In this document: in pieces, positions 1 through 7,995 of the stretch
How the letters are laid out: each line of letters starts with the position of its first letter
Numbering within the stretch: position 1 is the first letter of the stretch
Origin: Kiritimatiellia bacterium
GTDB lineage: Bacteria > Verrucomicrobiota > Kiritimatiellia > RFP12 > UBA1067
Reading direction: 5' to 3'
Length of the DNA: 36,564 nucleotides
Assembly (NCBI GenBank): GCA_017962315.1
Contig: JAGCVN010000027.1
Location: 1 to 36,564 of the forward strand
The notes under the pieces: model-generated
The model's input: only the letters and a program-made list of their open reading frames with translations
Told to the model about the DNA's origin: nothing
Database searches by the model: none
Translations under genes and position numbers: made by a program

Positions 1-2
1 TC

Positions 3-335
3 ACGAACGCAGTTGTCTTCGGCGCGAACGCCGTGACGCTTGACACGGCAGGGCACGATCTCGGCATCACCAACTGCGTGTTGAAGGCGACGCCGGGCGC
101 GCGGGCGATCACGCTTACGGGCGGTGGCACGCTCGACTTCACCAACTCCACGCTCGATTTCACCGCGCCGCTGACGCGCGGATTCGTGCTCGCGCAGGTG
201 GCGGAGAACGACGCGGCGACGTTCGCGAACGCCCCCGTGCTCGCGGCAGGTATCAGGGGTTACACGATCAAACTTTCCGACGATGCCAAGACCGTTAAGG
301 TCGCCTGTAGGGGGCTCACGATTATCGTGAGATAG
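3..335 (+). CDS. C-terminal end of a surface/beta-helix repeat protein (partial)
   Basis: An open frame enters from the left edge (first full codon at 3) and ends at TAG 333-335, so only about 110 C-terminal residues are visible. They are rich in G, T, N and alternating hydrophobics (for example GGGTLDFTNSTLDF), typical of parallel beta-helix or autotransporter-type passengers. The last residues, RGLTIIVR, resemble the end of the broken surface protein at 28084-31457 (PGLHLIIR), in both cases after a short K-V-rich strand. This points to a shared C-terminal module. No enzyme motif is visible. The function is unknown; a secreted or surface location is inferred from composition. Confidence 0.7.
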   Translation, partial: TNAVVFGANAVTLDTAGHDLGITNCVLKATPGARAITLTGGGTLDFTNSTLDFTAPLTRGFVLAQVAENDAATFANAPVLAAGIRGYTIKLSDDAKTVKVACRGLTIIVR

Positions 336-359
336 TCCGCCGCGTTTTTGTGAAACCGC

Positions 360-400
360 AGAGGTAAGTGGCAACGTCCCCGTTGCCACTTATCTCTTTA
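360..400 (+). terminator. Strong hairpin after the partial surface-protein gene
   Basis: Bases 360-376 and 381-397 pair almost perfectly (17 bp with one G-U pair) around a 4-nt TCCC loop. The hairpin starts 25 nt after the stop codon and is followed by a short T-rich stretch (TTTATTA). It is well placed to end transcription of the upstream gene. The weak U-tract is the main doubt; it could instead be one arm of a dispersed repeat. Confidence 0.6.
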
Positions 401-410
401 TTAACCCGCC

Positions 411-545
411 GTCCGCGCTTCGCTCGGAAATGTAGATGAAGGTAAAGTTTCTGAAAACAACATGAACAACGTTTGGTTCTTCCGCGCCCAACCATGCGCG
501 GCGAAAGAAAAATGTTGTCTTTACAAGTTGTTTCGGTTGTCGCCA
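411..545 (+). repeat. Dispersed intergenic repeat, copy 1
   Basis: This segment matches, in inverted orientation, the region 26866-27030. Shared landmarks in order are GCGCTTCG, GGAATGTACATGA-like, CTGAAAACAACAT, AACAACGTTT, TTCTTCCGCGC, a small GC hairpin and then ATGTTGTC and CAAGTTGT. The match is imperfect but keeps the order over more than 100 nt. The left 40 nt also recur at 979-1022. No coding potential is visible. Confidence 0.65.
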
Positions 546-696
546 ATCGAACGTATAGGCAAGCCGGCCGGAAGGAACGTGTGTACAAAAATATTAACGC
601 AGAGGTGCAGAGACGCAGAGAAATGGTAACGGCAGGAGGGGTGCCCCCCTTCCATTTTACACTTTCCACTTTACACTGTCGTTGGGGAAATTGTCC

Positions 697-778
697 AACA
701 AACGGATTTGTTCGCCGCTAACGCGGCTCTCATTCCCGGAATTGCGAAGGCCGTCAGACTTGAGCAAATCCGTTTGTT
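697..778. repeat. 12-bp perfect inverted repeat
   Basis: CAAACGGATTTG at 699-710 and CAAATCCGTTTG at 765-776 are exact reverse complements, and the pairing extends by two bases outward. The 54-nt interior contains further complementary bases beside the arms. A T-rich run follows the right arm. It could be a degraded miniature element or a weak terminator-like structure; the sequence does not decide. Confidence 0.5.
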
Positions 779-978
779 TTTCTTTCGCGACCGCTGCGCC
801 TCTTCAAATTGTTGTCACGGTTGTATCCGGTATTCACAAATCACAAAGGCAAGTATCCCCGATATTTGTATTTGTGGCAATGGTGGCATTTGTGAACAAT
901 CAAGTTATAGGAAGAAGCAGAGACCAACGTTTCCGTTGTCCGTCAACCGCTTTTTGCAAGATGAAGTTAGAGGCAAAC

Positions 979-1022
979 CTGCCGTCCGTGCCATGTGCGG
1001 GAATGTAGATGAGGATAAGTTG
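979..1022 (+). repeat. Dispersed intergenic repeat, partial copy 3
   Basis: About 44 nt match the left part of the repeat at 411-455 (GCCGTCCG, then GGAATGTAGATGA, then a TAAGTT-like end) with few differences. Only the left end of the repeat is present. Confidence 0.55.
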
Positions 1023-1070
1023 TCATAGCGATTTTTCAACCTTTCTCCTTATCAGGTGGACATCGCGTCT

Positions 1071-1808
1071 TTAATGCGCGGTGTTCATGCCGCCGTCTAC
1101 GCAGAGCGTCTGTCCGGTGATATAGGCGGCGGCATCGGAGGCGAGAAAGGCGACGACGGAGGCAACTTCTTCCGCCTTCCCGAAGCGGTTCATCGGGACG
1201 CTCGCCAGTTGTTTCTTTCGGCGGGATTCCGGCATGTCCGCCGTCATGTCAGTTTCGATGATGCCGGGGGCGATGGCGTTCACAGTGATACCGGACGGCG
1301 CGAGTTCCCGGCTGGCAGTCCGACAAAGTCCTAACACCCCCGCCTTCGAGGCGCTGTACGCGCCACGGTGGAGGTCGCCCATCAACGCCGCGTCGGAAGA
1401 GAGATAGACGATGCGTCCCGTCCTGCGCCGGGCGAGCAATCGCGAAGCGGCTTTGGTCAACAGGAACGGGGCGTCAAGGTTTGCCGCCATCAGCGCGCGC
1501 CAGTCGTTTAGGTTTGTGAAAGTGAGCGGTTGGGTGAAAATCACCCCTGCGTTACAGACGAGGGTGTGGAGCGGTCCGTATTCTGTTTCGACTTGCTTGA
1601 CAAGCGCTTCGGGCGCACCTTCGTCGGTAAGGTCGCAGGAAAAGAGTCGGGCTTCGCCGCCCGCCGCGACAATTGCGTCGTACGTCGCCTTTGCCGCTGT
1701 TTCGGAACGATGGTAATGCAACGCCACGTGGAATCCGTCACGGGCGAGTTTTTTTGCGATCGCGGCGCCGATCCCCTTTGCGGCACCGGTGACAAGTGCG
1801 GTTTTCAT
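1071..1808 (-). CDS. Short-chain dehydrogenase/reductase, FabG-like
   Basis: This is a 245-aa classical SDR, a cytosolic NAD(P)H-dependent oxidoreductase. The cofactor motif TGAAKGIG lies at residues 7-14 and NAG at 86-88. The catalytic tetrad is N110, S138, Y151 and K155, with the same S/Y/K numbering as E. coli FabG (3-oxoacyl-ACP reductase). The C-terminus ITGQTLCVDGG is also typical. A strong AAGGAGA lies 8-9 nt upstream of ATG 1808. The gene follows the beta-mannosidase on the same strand after 21 nt, so the two are probably cotranscribed. No other fatty-acid gene is nearby, so a sugar or polyol dehydrogenase role in glycan use is as likely as fatty-acid synthesis. Confidence 0.85.
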   Translation of the reverse strand: MKTALVTGAAKGIGAAIAKKLARDGFHVALHYHRSETAAKATYDAIVAAGGEARLFSCDLTDEGAPEALVKQVETEYGPLHTLVCNAGVIFTQPLTFTNLNDWRALMAANLDAPFLLTKAASRLLARRRTGRIVYLSSDAALMGDLHRGAYSASKAGVLGLCRTASRELAPSGITVNAIAPGIIETDMTADMPESRRKKQLASVPMNRFGKAEEVASVVAFLASDAAAYITGQTLCVDGGMNTAH

Positions 1809-1829
1809 GTCTTGTCTTCTCCTTTTAAT

Positions 1830-4385
1830 TTATCGGGCAAGTCCGTAGGTCATACGGAGGTGCATCAACCGGAGACCGTCCGCAAATTGCCGGAAGGAGC
1901 TTTCTTCCTTTGGGGAAAAGTCGAGCGTAACAGGCGAACCGGGGAGCAACAGCAGGCTGTTGTCGCTGAACTCGCCGCGAACCGGCGCGTCCAGCCAGAC
2001 GAAAAACGCAGGCTTGTCCGTCGAGAGGGAGACGCGATAGCTTCCTTCCCCGGAAAGCGAGGGGGTCACGCGGACGTCGGCTTTTGCGAGCGGTACCGAT
2101 TTATACGGCGCGAACATCCAGTGGTTGCTTGAACGGATCGTCTTGCCGTTCGCCTCCGCCGTGAACGAGAGCGACAGGAAACGGGAGTCCCGTTCTTCCG
2201 GGCTGCCGAAGCGCCCCAGGTTGAACGGCTCTACGCAGTACGATCCGCGAGCGGGGAGGGTGACGGCCCGCTTGATCGTTTCAACCGGCGCCGTTCCGTC
2301 CACGTTCCAGAGTTCGATTGCCGCCTCTCCTTCCAGCGGACGGTCGTAGTCGTTGACACACCAGATTTTGAGCGTGTCGCGGCTGGAAGAGGAGGGAACG
2401 GCGCTGATCGTGAGCGGCGCGTAGAACCGTTTGGCGTGGTAGTGGAGGTGTTTCCATTTCCCGCCGTATTCGATACTCGACCAGGAGGCGACCGGCCAGT
2501 TGTCGTTCAGCTGCCAGAAAAGCGTGCCCATGCAGCGGGGCTGGAGGCGTCGCCACCCCTCTACCGCCGTTTTGATCGCGACCGCCTGCTGGACTTGCGA
2601 AAGGTAAAGAATGGCGTCCGGGTTTTCCGGGAAACGGAAATACCGGGCCATCGTCGAAAGGATCCGCGTATTCCCACCGACGTTCTTCTGGTGGTATTCG
2701 AAGTCGGGTGCGGTCGGGTTCACGTCTTCCGGACTGCAGTAGGTCTCCGCCGTCTTGCGGGACGGGAAGGACTGGAAACCGAATTCGGAGCAGAAACGCG
2801 GTTTCACCTTGTAATAGTCGGCGAAATCCTTGTTCTCATGCCAGACGTTCCAGTTGTGCATGTCGCCTTTCCGGTCGTTGTGCCAGCCGTCGCTGAAATC
2901 GCCGGGGCCGCCGCAGGGTGAAGAGGGCCAGAACATGCGGGTGGGGTCGAGTTCTTTCGCCATGCGGGCGAGAAGCTGGTTGAGCCGGTCGTAGTTGACG
3001 AGATAGAGGTCGCGGTTCCGGCGGCTTTCTTCGTACCAGTTGATCGCGCCGAGACATTCGTTGTCGCCGCACCAGAGTACGATGGAGGCGTGGTCGCGCA
3101 GACGGGGAAGCTGGTGGTTGAGTTCGGCTTCGACCTCGCCCAGGAAGTCGGCATCGACGGGATAGAGCGAACAGGAGAACATGAAATCGTGCCAGATCAT
3201 CAAGCCAAGTTCATCGCAGAGGTCGTAGAACGTATCGGACTCGAACTGGCCGCCGCCCCAGAGCCGGATCATGTTCATGTTCGCGTCGGCGGCGGCGTGC
3301 AGCAGGTCGCTGTAACGTTCGCGCGTCTGGCGGTTTGCAAAGGCGTCGCAGGGAATCCAGTTCGCCCCCTTGCAGAAAACGTCGCGCCCGTTGATTCGGA
3401 AGGTCATGCTCGTGCCGTGGTTGTCGCGCTGGTTGACCACTTCGACCGTCCGCAAGCCGATCCGTCGGCGGAAGGTGTCGTCGCCCACCGAGAAACGGAT
3501 GGTGTAGAGGGCCTGTTTCCCGTAGCCGGCGGGCCACCAGAGTTCGGGATTGCGGAGAGTGATCGGCATCGCGACGCGGTTCTGACCCGGATCCAGCTCG
3601 ACGGAACCGGAGAGCCGCTGCCCGGTTTCAAGGACTTCCAGCGTGACGTCCCGGACGCCGCCGACGGGCGCAAAGGTGTCGGCGGTGATCGTGAGTTCAA
3701 CTTCATCCCGGCCGTGCTTCTGCTCGCAGAAGAGGTAGTCGATCCGGGCCTCGTTCACTCCGATCAGACGCGGTGCTTCGAGAAAGCCGGTCGTCATCAG
3801 GGCGATTCCCCAGTCCCATCCGCCGTCGCAGGCCGGCTTGCGGATCAGGTTGAGGTGCGGCACGATTCCATTGTCGGAGAACGGGATGGGGTAGGGGAGT
3901 TTCGCCGCCCGTTCTTCGGAAATCCGCTCTGAGGAAAGAAACCGGGCGGAAAAGGTGTTCCCTTCCTCTTTCAGCAATCCGGTCACGTCGAAGTCATACC
4001 GGCGGAACGCATTTCCCGTCAGTCCGAGCTTCTTGCCGTTGACCGTGACTTCGCAGAACGTGTCCGCCCGTTCCAGCCGCAGGATGACGGAAGTACGCGC
4101 AAGCAGGGTCTTCGGGACGTCGAACGTCCGCTCGACCAGCCAGTCCCTCTGCCCGACCCACTGTACCTCGCGTTCGTTGCGCCCCCGGAACGGATCCTTG
4201 ATCTTTCCGGCGGTGTAGAGGGCGGACTGGACATCGCCCGGCACGCGCATCGGCACGGTGCCGGAGATGGTTTCATCGTCCGCAACCGGACGGAGCGTCC
4301 ACGTGCCTTCCAACGACACAATCTGCGAGGCCAATGCAATCTGCGCGGCCAACGCGGCGGAACCAAACCAAACCATACGATTCAT
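1830..4385 (-). CDS. Secreted GH2 beta-mannosidase
   Basis: The 851-aa protein begins with a short signal peptide (about residues 1-19, hydrophobic AALAAQIALA). An N-terminal GH2 sugar-binding fold follows, then an immunoglobulin-like domain (about 205-315) and a TIM barrel (about 320-640) with RLWGGG at 375-380, as in beta-mannosidases. The acid/base is predicted as E443 in LWCGDNE and the nucleophile as E534 in CSEFGFQS; both contexts are characteristic of GH2 beta-mannosidases rather than beta-galactosidases. It should release terminal beta-mannose from mannan or glycan oligosaccharides, in the periplasm or outside the cell. AGGGAG lies about 12 nt upstream of ATG 4385. It is the first gene of a two-gene unit with the SDR. 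Confidence 0.92.
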   Translation of the reverse strand: MNRMVWFGSAALAAQIALASQIVSLEGTWTLRPVADDETISGTVPMRVPGDVQSALYTAGKIKDPFRGRNEREVQWVGQRDWLVERTFDVPKTLLARTSVILRLERADTFCEVTVNGKKLGLTGNAFRRYDFDVTGLLKEEGNTFSARFLSSERISEERAAKLPYPIPFSDNGIVPHLNLIRKPACDGGWDWGIALMTTGFLEAPRLIGVNEARIDYLFCEQKHGRDEVELTITADTFAPVGGVRDVTLEVLETGQRLSGSVELDPGQNRVAMPITLRNPELWWPAGYGKQALYTIRFSVGDDTFRRRIGLRTVEVVNQRDNHGTSMTFRINGRDVFCKGANWIPCDAFANRQTRERYSDLLHAAADANMNMIRLWGGGQFESDTFYDLCDELGLMIWHDFMFSCSLYPVDADFLGEVEAELNHQLPRLRDHASIVLWCGDNECLGAINWYEESRRNRDLYLVNYDRLNQLLARMAKELDPTRMFWPSSPCGGPGDFSDGWHNDRKGDMHNWNVWHENKDFADYYKVKPRFCSEFGFQSFPSRKTAETYCSPEDVNPTAPDFEYHQKNVGGNTRILSTMARYFRFPENPDAILYLSQVQQAVAIKTAVEGWRRLQPRCMGTLFWQLNDNWPVASWSSIEYGGKWKHLHYHAKRFYAPLTISAVPSSSSRDTLKIWCVNDYDRPLEGEAAIELWNVDGTAPVETIKRAVTLPARGSYCVEPFNLGRFGSPEERDSRFLSLSFTAEANGKTIRSSNHWMFAPYKSVPLAKADVRVTPSLSGEGSYRVSLSTDKPAFFVWLDAPVRGEFSDNSLLLLPGSPVTLDFSPKEESSFRQFADGLRLMHLRMTYGLAR

Positions 4386-4479
4386 AAATCACGGGTCTCC
4401 CTGCTGTCTCGCTCACAAAATCCTCATTCTAACGCCCCTCCTGCGAAAAGGCGAGAACGTTTTTTGAGGCTGAATTTTC

Positions 4480-4508
4480 TTGCACGGCTGGAAAATAAGC
4501 AGTAGAGT
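4480..4508 (+). promoter_or_regulatory. Possible sigma70 promoter ahead of the structured RNA
   Basis: TTGCAC (4480-4485), a 17-nt spacer and TAGAGT (4503-4508) fit a sigma70-type promoter reading to the right. The -10 overlaps the 5' arm of the proposed closing helix of the RNA at 4498-4756, so both readings cannot be fully right unless the RNA starts inside that helix. Confidence 0.35.
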
Positions 4509-4756
4509 ACCTGAAGTGATCTTTGACATGGCGGAATTTCTTCTGCGGCGCGAACAGCGCGGGGAAGAAGATTCCGCCTATGGACCGGGACTTCGGGAGA
4601 GGCAACGGTCACGTTGCCTGAAACCGGGGCGGACGGTCAGAACCCTGGCACACTGGGTCGATGGGCGTTTAGCCCGTTCGCGAGCCATACCGGGGGGCTG
4701 GGGGATCCGAGAAGGACTCCAGCGTGTACGCAACAGCGTATTTTCGCTCTACTGTA
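4498..4756 (+). ncRNA. Candidate structured RNA of unknown family
   Basis: The strand folds into several independent helices enclosed by its own ends. Closing helix: 4500-4507 with 4747-4754 (8 bp plus flanking G-U pairs). Long hairpin: 4530-4543 with 4564-4578 (14 bp, one bulge) topped by 4548-4551 with 4557-4560. Domain 4583-4587 with 4634-4638 contains a perfect 8-bp hairpin, 4600-4607 with 4612-4619. Small hairpins: 4663-4666 with 4672-4675, and 4697-4703 with 4717-4723. I do not find the conserved core motifs of RNase P RNA, tmRNA, SRP RNA or common riboswitches. A frame across it lacks a ribosome site and protein-like composition. It could be a trans-acting RNA or a 5' leader of the downstream operon. 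Confidence 0.5.
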
Positions 4757-4817
4757 AACTTCGCCAAAGTAAAGCCAAAGCGGGATACGAAGGTTGCGCG
4801 ACGTGGGTGCATCCCAC

Positions 4818-4906
4818 GTGGCGTGTCTTCTTTTCATGTTTTGGTAATGGCGTTTGGCGATGCCTTCAGTAGGACGTGAGAATGTGAGGCACGCCACTCT
4901 TTTTTT
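4818..4906 (+). terminator. Inverted repeat with T-tract before the envelope operon
   Basis: GTGGCGTG (4818-4825) and CACGCCAC (4890-4897) are exact complements and are followed by a run of seven T (4900-4906). A smaller hairpin (4801-4807 with 4813-4819) overlaps the left arm. The 64-nt loop is long for an intrinsic terminator. It may end the candidate RNA or act as an attenuator for the operon. Confidence 0.35.
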
Positions 4907-4961
4907 CTGCGCCGAGGGTGTCAACGTGCGGACAATGGGCGCAGAAGAAACGGTGGACAAA

Positions 4962-5726
4962 ATGATGAATATGGCACGTCATTTGGTACTCGGTTCCTGT
5001 CTGGCCGGTCTGTTGTTTTGCGGTTGTTCGGCGGATGTCAAGGTGGACAACTCGCGGGAAGATCACAAGAAGCCGCAATCGGTTAAAACGGACGACAAGC
5101 GGCGGGAACCGACGCCGGAAGAGTTGCGGCAGGCAAAAATCGACCAAAAACGTGACGCGATCGAGGCGGAGTACTCGCCGACGAACGCAGCCGCCCTCTA
5201 CGTGGAAAAGCCAATGGCCTGGTTTCAAGAGACCAACGACAAAATGGTTTTCACTCGCAAGAAACTCCTTGAAGCGCAAGCACGTATCAGCATGATCTAC
5301 GGCAAGTACGACCGCCAGATCAAGGCGGGCGGAGACAAGTCGAAAGGATATCTTGATCTTCTCGACAAGGCGGAAAAGGCCCGGACCGAAGGCAATTCGA
5401 AGGGATGGCCCGTCGCATTCGACCAGTGGGTGATCGATGACGAAGAGGCGCTGAACGCGAAGATCGCGGAAATCAACACGGCCATGGACAAGAACCGCGT
5501 TTTGAACGTCGAAGATACGGCGATGTACAATGCCGCAAAGACGGCATTGGAAAATTCCCGTGAGATGCTAGTCCGATTCGATAATGACTATCAGGAGTTC
5601 GTTCGGGTGTGGGATATGGTCAAGCTCGGCCAGTTAAAAGGAATTCCGATCGAGTTGGAGAAAGAGATCAAATCAGCTCTTGACATTACGCAGGTTTACC
5701 TAAACGAATGGAATCGGGTGAAGTGA
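4962..5726 (+). CDS. Probable lipoprotein, first gene of the envelope operon
   Basis: The 254-aa product begins MMNMARHLVLGSCLAGLLFCGCS, an N-terminal hydrophobic segment ending in a Cys that could be lipidated, although the lipobox (FCGC) is not ideal. The rest is highly charged, helical and coiled-coil-like, rich in K, E, D and A, with no domain I recognise. I chose ATG 4962, the first of three close in-frame ATGs, because GGTGGA lies 5 nt upstream; an earlier in-frame ATG at 4854 would bury the signal sequence. The next gene starts 4 nt after the stop, so the two are cotranscribed. The function is unknown; an anchor or scaffold protein facing the periplasm is inferred. Confidence 0.7.
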   Translation: MMNMARHLVLGSCLAGLLFCGCSADVKVDNSREDHKKPQSVKTDDKRREPTPEELRQAKIDQKRDAIEAEYSPTNAAALYVEKPMAWFQETNDKMVFTRKKLLEAQARISMIYGKYDRQIKAGGDKSKGYLDLLDKAEKARTEGNSKGWPVAFDQWVIDDEEALNAKIAEINTAMDKNRVLNVEDTAMYNAAKTALENSREMLVRFDNDYQEFVRVWDMVKLGQLKGIPIELEKEIKSALDITQVYLNEWNRVK

Positions 5727-5730
5727 CGTT

Positions 5731-6537
5731 ATGAAGCTGTCCTTTGGAAACAGACGGGGCGGCTCTTGCCTTGTCGTCTTGATCATCCTCGCGCTTGTGT
5801 GCGCGTTGGCGATTGCCGTGTCGCGCCTGAACGAGGTCGAACGGGTGCGGGAGGACGAGAAACGCGCTGCGGAAATGAAACCGGTTGAAAAGACTCCTGA
5901 ACAGCTCAAGCGAGAGCGCATCAACGAAGAACTGTCTGGAACCGCGCCCGATCTCGGCAGCGATCCATCGCCTCAGCTGGCGGACGGCAGTCTCGCAACG
6001 CTGAAATCTGTGCGTGACAAGACCGTCCACCAACAGGCGAAAGTCAAATTGCAACTCAAAACCGCAGAGGAATCTCTCGATCGTCTGCGCGGGGAACGGA
6101 AACAACTTGAGAAGAGGTTGGCAATCCTGAAGGATGAGTTCGAGCGGTTCCCCGATGACGCGAAGGTCGGCGACGACCTTGCGCAATGCGACGAGGACCT
6201 TGAGAATAAAAACAGGGAGATTCTTCATGCTCAGACGGATGTCCGGCTTCTGAAGGAGGCCGACTACCGTATGGAACGCGAAGTGGCGATGCTTGCCGCC
6301 GCGATCCGCCGTTGCGAGGCGGAAGGGCGGGCTATCGCCACAACGGTGGAATATGAGGCTCTGAAAAAGGAGTTGATTGCGGCGCAGGGTGCTGCCGCGG
6401 AAATCGGCGTGTTGCGTCGAAATCTGGGAACCAAGACAATGGATATGGCCACCGAGGCGGAGGGAGAGAAAATCCGCAAGCGTGAACGCCTCCAGAAATA
6501 TCGCAAGCCGACATCAGAGACGGGAGATCCGAAATGA
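5731..6537 (+). CDS. Membrane-anchored coiled-coil protein
   Basis: The 268-aa protein has one transmembrane segment near the N-terminus (about residues 12-31, CLVVLIILALVCALAIAV) preceded by positive residues, so the bulk should face the periplasm. Residues about 35-265 are almost entirely charged helix with long heptad-like stretches (about 95-150 and 165-250). No catalytic motif is seen. It starts 4 nt after the previous stop, and its TGA overlaps the next ATG (ATGA at 6534-6537), which indicates translational coupling. A structural spacer or partner of the two flanking lipoproteins is the simplest guess. Confidence 0.75.
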   Translation: MKLSFGNRRGGSCLVVLIILALVCALAIAVSRLNEVERVREDEKRAAEMKPVEKTPEQLKRERINEELSGTAPDLGSDPSPQLADGSLATLKSVRDKTVHQQAKVKLQLKTAEESLDRLRGERKQLEKRLAILKDEFERFPDDAKVGDDLAQCDEDLENKNREILHAQTDVRLLKEADYRMEREVAMLAAAIRRCEAEGRAIATTVEYEALKKELIAAQGAAAEIGVLRRNLGTKTMDMATEAEGEKIRKRERLQKYRKPTSETGDPK

Positions 6538-7916
6538 GAAACCTGCTGTCTTTCGTAGCATTGGCGACGTTCGTCTATCTCACGGGATGCGGTAATTCCG
6601 AACCTCGGCGCGCCCCTATGCCGCCGCAGACACCGCAGGCCATGCGGCAACAGGCGATACCGTCTGTACAGAGGCCGGTTGCGCCGTCACCGCCGCCGAA
6701 ACGGCCACCGACTCCTGAAGAGGAGCTGGGAATCGAGATGCCCGGAAAGCTCGCCGCATCCGTTGCGGACTGGATCGGCGCGAATGCGTTCGGCGACTAC
6801 TTCAAACAGTCCCGCGACCGCCTGGCGCGGCTTCATGCCCAGTTGATCGAGGACTACCATGTGCGTAAGGAATCGGAGCTTGCCGCGAACGATTTCACGA
6901 ATGAACTTTTGCGAAAATACCAGGAGGCATATACGGCGGACTCGATTTTGCGGAAACATATTGTGGAATGTTATTCGCGGAAGGAGGTCCGTCCACTTCC
7001 CCAGTCGATTGCCCGTTGGTTCAAGACGGCAAGCGACGTCCGCGAAGAGATCCGGAGACTCATTCAGGGAGCTACCAACGAGATCGAACGGCTGACAGGG
7101 GAACTCGCCTCGCTCAAATCCGAAATGGAAACGATGGAGACGGCGACCTGGTCGCAGGAAAAAGACGCGAACGTCTGGCGCGACTTGCAACTCCGCCTGA
7201 ACAACCTCTCCTCCCGTGCAGACAAGACCAGTGCGGACGCGGCGGGACTTTCCGCCGACATGGCGAGAGCCGCACGGATGCGTGAGGGCTCGGCAGAGGT
7301 GGATGCGTTGAACAGCAAGGCGGAACAAGTGAAATCCGACTGTTCGACCGTTGCAAACCTCCTCGCCCGGCAACTGGAAATCGTCAAAGGTCAGGTGTTA
7401 TTGACGCAGTTCTCCGATACGTGTAAAGTGATGTCGGAAGGAATGACCGATATCCCTGCGGCATTTGCCCGGAAGAAGGCGCGTTTACGGGAAATCAAAG
7501 AACTGCATCAGCGGCTTCGGTCTTCCTATGTGCGCGGGTATTCGGATTTGAACGAGTTGGCGCAGCAGGTTGCGGCGATTAAGGAACGTTCACGCAATGC
7601 CGCCGGCGCGGAGACGGAATTGGGCAAGCGCGTTCAAAAAACCGCCGGAAACTATGAAAGGGTATTCGGAATCTCGGCGATCAACCTCCTCAAGTGGAAA
7701 CTCCCTGATCCTGCCGCAAGGGCAAGAATCGACGCGAATCTGGCGGCGTTCAAACGTTCCGCCAACATACCCGTCGGTTCCGATCCAAGGGGGCCGATTG
7801 CCGCGATCGAATCCAAGGCATACCAGCTTGCCGACCGCATGGAAGAGGAAGCCATGCTTAAACGACTGGAGGAAACGCTTCTCGCTGTTCAACGTCTTGC
7901 CGCCGGGCGGCGGTGA
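6534..7916 (+). CDS. Coiled-coil lipoprotein with proline-rich linker
   Basis: The 460-aa protein has a good lipoprotein signal: MRNLLSFVALATFVYLTGC, with the lipobox LTGC making Cys19 the likely acylated residue. A proline-rich tether follows (about 25-65). The remainder is mostly helical, with coiled-coil stretches around 140-260 and 310-380. I recognise no enzyme family. It overlaps the upstream gene by 4 nt. The last few codons (RLAAGRR) and the downstream leader are duplicated at 8840-8943 in front of the second PA14-like paralog, so this gene's 3' end was carried along in the duplication. Confidence 0.78.
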   Translation: MRNLLSFVALATFVYLTGCGNSEPRRAPMPPQTPQAMRQQAIPSVQRPVAPSPPPKRPPTPEEELGIEMPGKLAASVADWIGANAFGDYFKQSRDRLARLHAQLIEDYHVRKESELAANDFTNELLRKYQEAYTADSILRKHIVECYSRKEVRPLPQSIARWFKTASDVREEIRRLIQGATNEIERLTGELASLKSEMETMETATWSQEKDANVWRDLQLRLNNLSSRADKTSADAAGLSADMARAARMREGSAEVDALNSKAEQVKSDCSTVANLLARQLEIVKGQVLLTQFSDTCKVMSEGMTDIPAAFARKKARLREIKELHQRLRSSYVRGYSDLNELAQQVAAIKERSRNAAGAETELGKRVQKTAGNYERVFGISAINLLKWKLPDPAARARIDANLAAFKRSANIPVGSDPRGPIAAIESKAYQLADRMEEEAMLKRLEETLLAVQRLAAGRR

Positions 7917-7995
7917 GACACTTCACAAACAACCCCGGCGTAACGGCGGGTGCCGTTACCCGGAATCAACCAGAAGAAAGGAAAGACACGCAATG
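7885..7995 (+). repeat. Duplicated leader of the PA14-like genes, copy 1
   Basis: This 110-nt stretch covers the 3' end of the lipoprotein gene and the leader of the first PA14-like gene. It is repeated at 8840-8943 at roughly 85-90% identity by eye, including CTGTTCAACGTCTTGC and CGGAATCAACC. At 8840 the coding end is out of context, which makes that copy the derived one. Confidence 0.8.

Larger units (their letters stand above)
401..1070. other. Gene-free, repeat-rich intergenic stretch
   Basis: I see no convincing gene here. Short frames exist on both strands but lack ribosome binding sites and protein-like composition. The stretch contains two copies of a dispersed intergenic repeat (411-545 and 979-1022), a 12-bp perfect inverted repeat (699-710 with 765-776), a 9-bp inverted repeat (833-841 with 888-896) and simple direct repeats of TTTACACT near 654-675. 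It looks like an accumulation zone for small non-autonomous repeats. Confidence 0.6.

Noticed and set aside
4480..4872. 130-codon frame over the structured-RNA candidate
   Set aside because: It lacks a ribosome site, its composition is unlike protein, and the DNA is better explained by base-paired helices.
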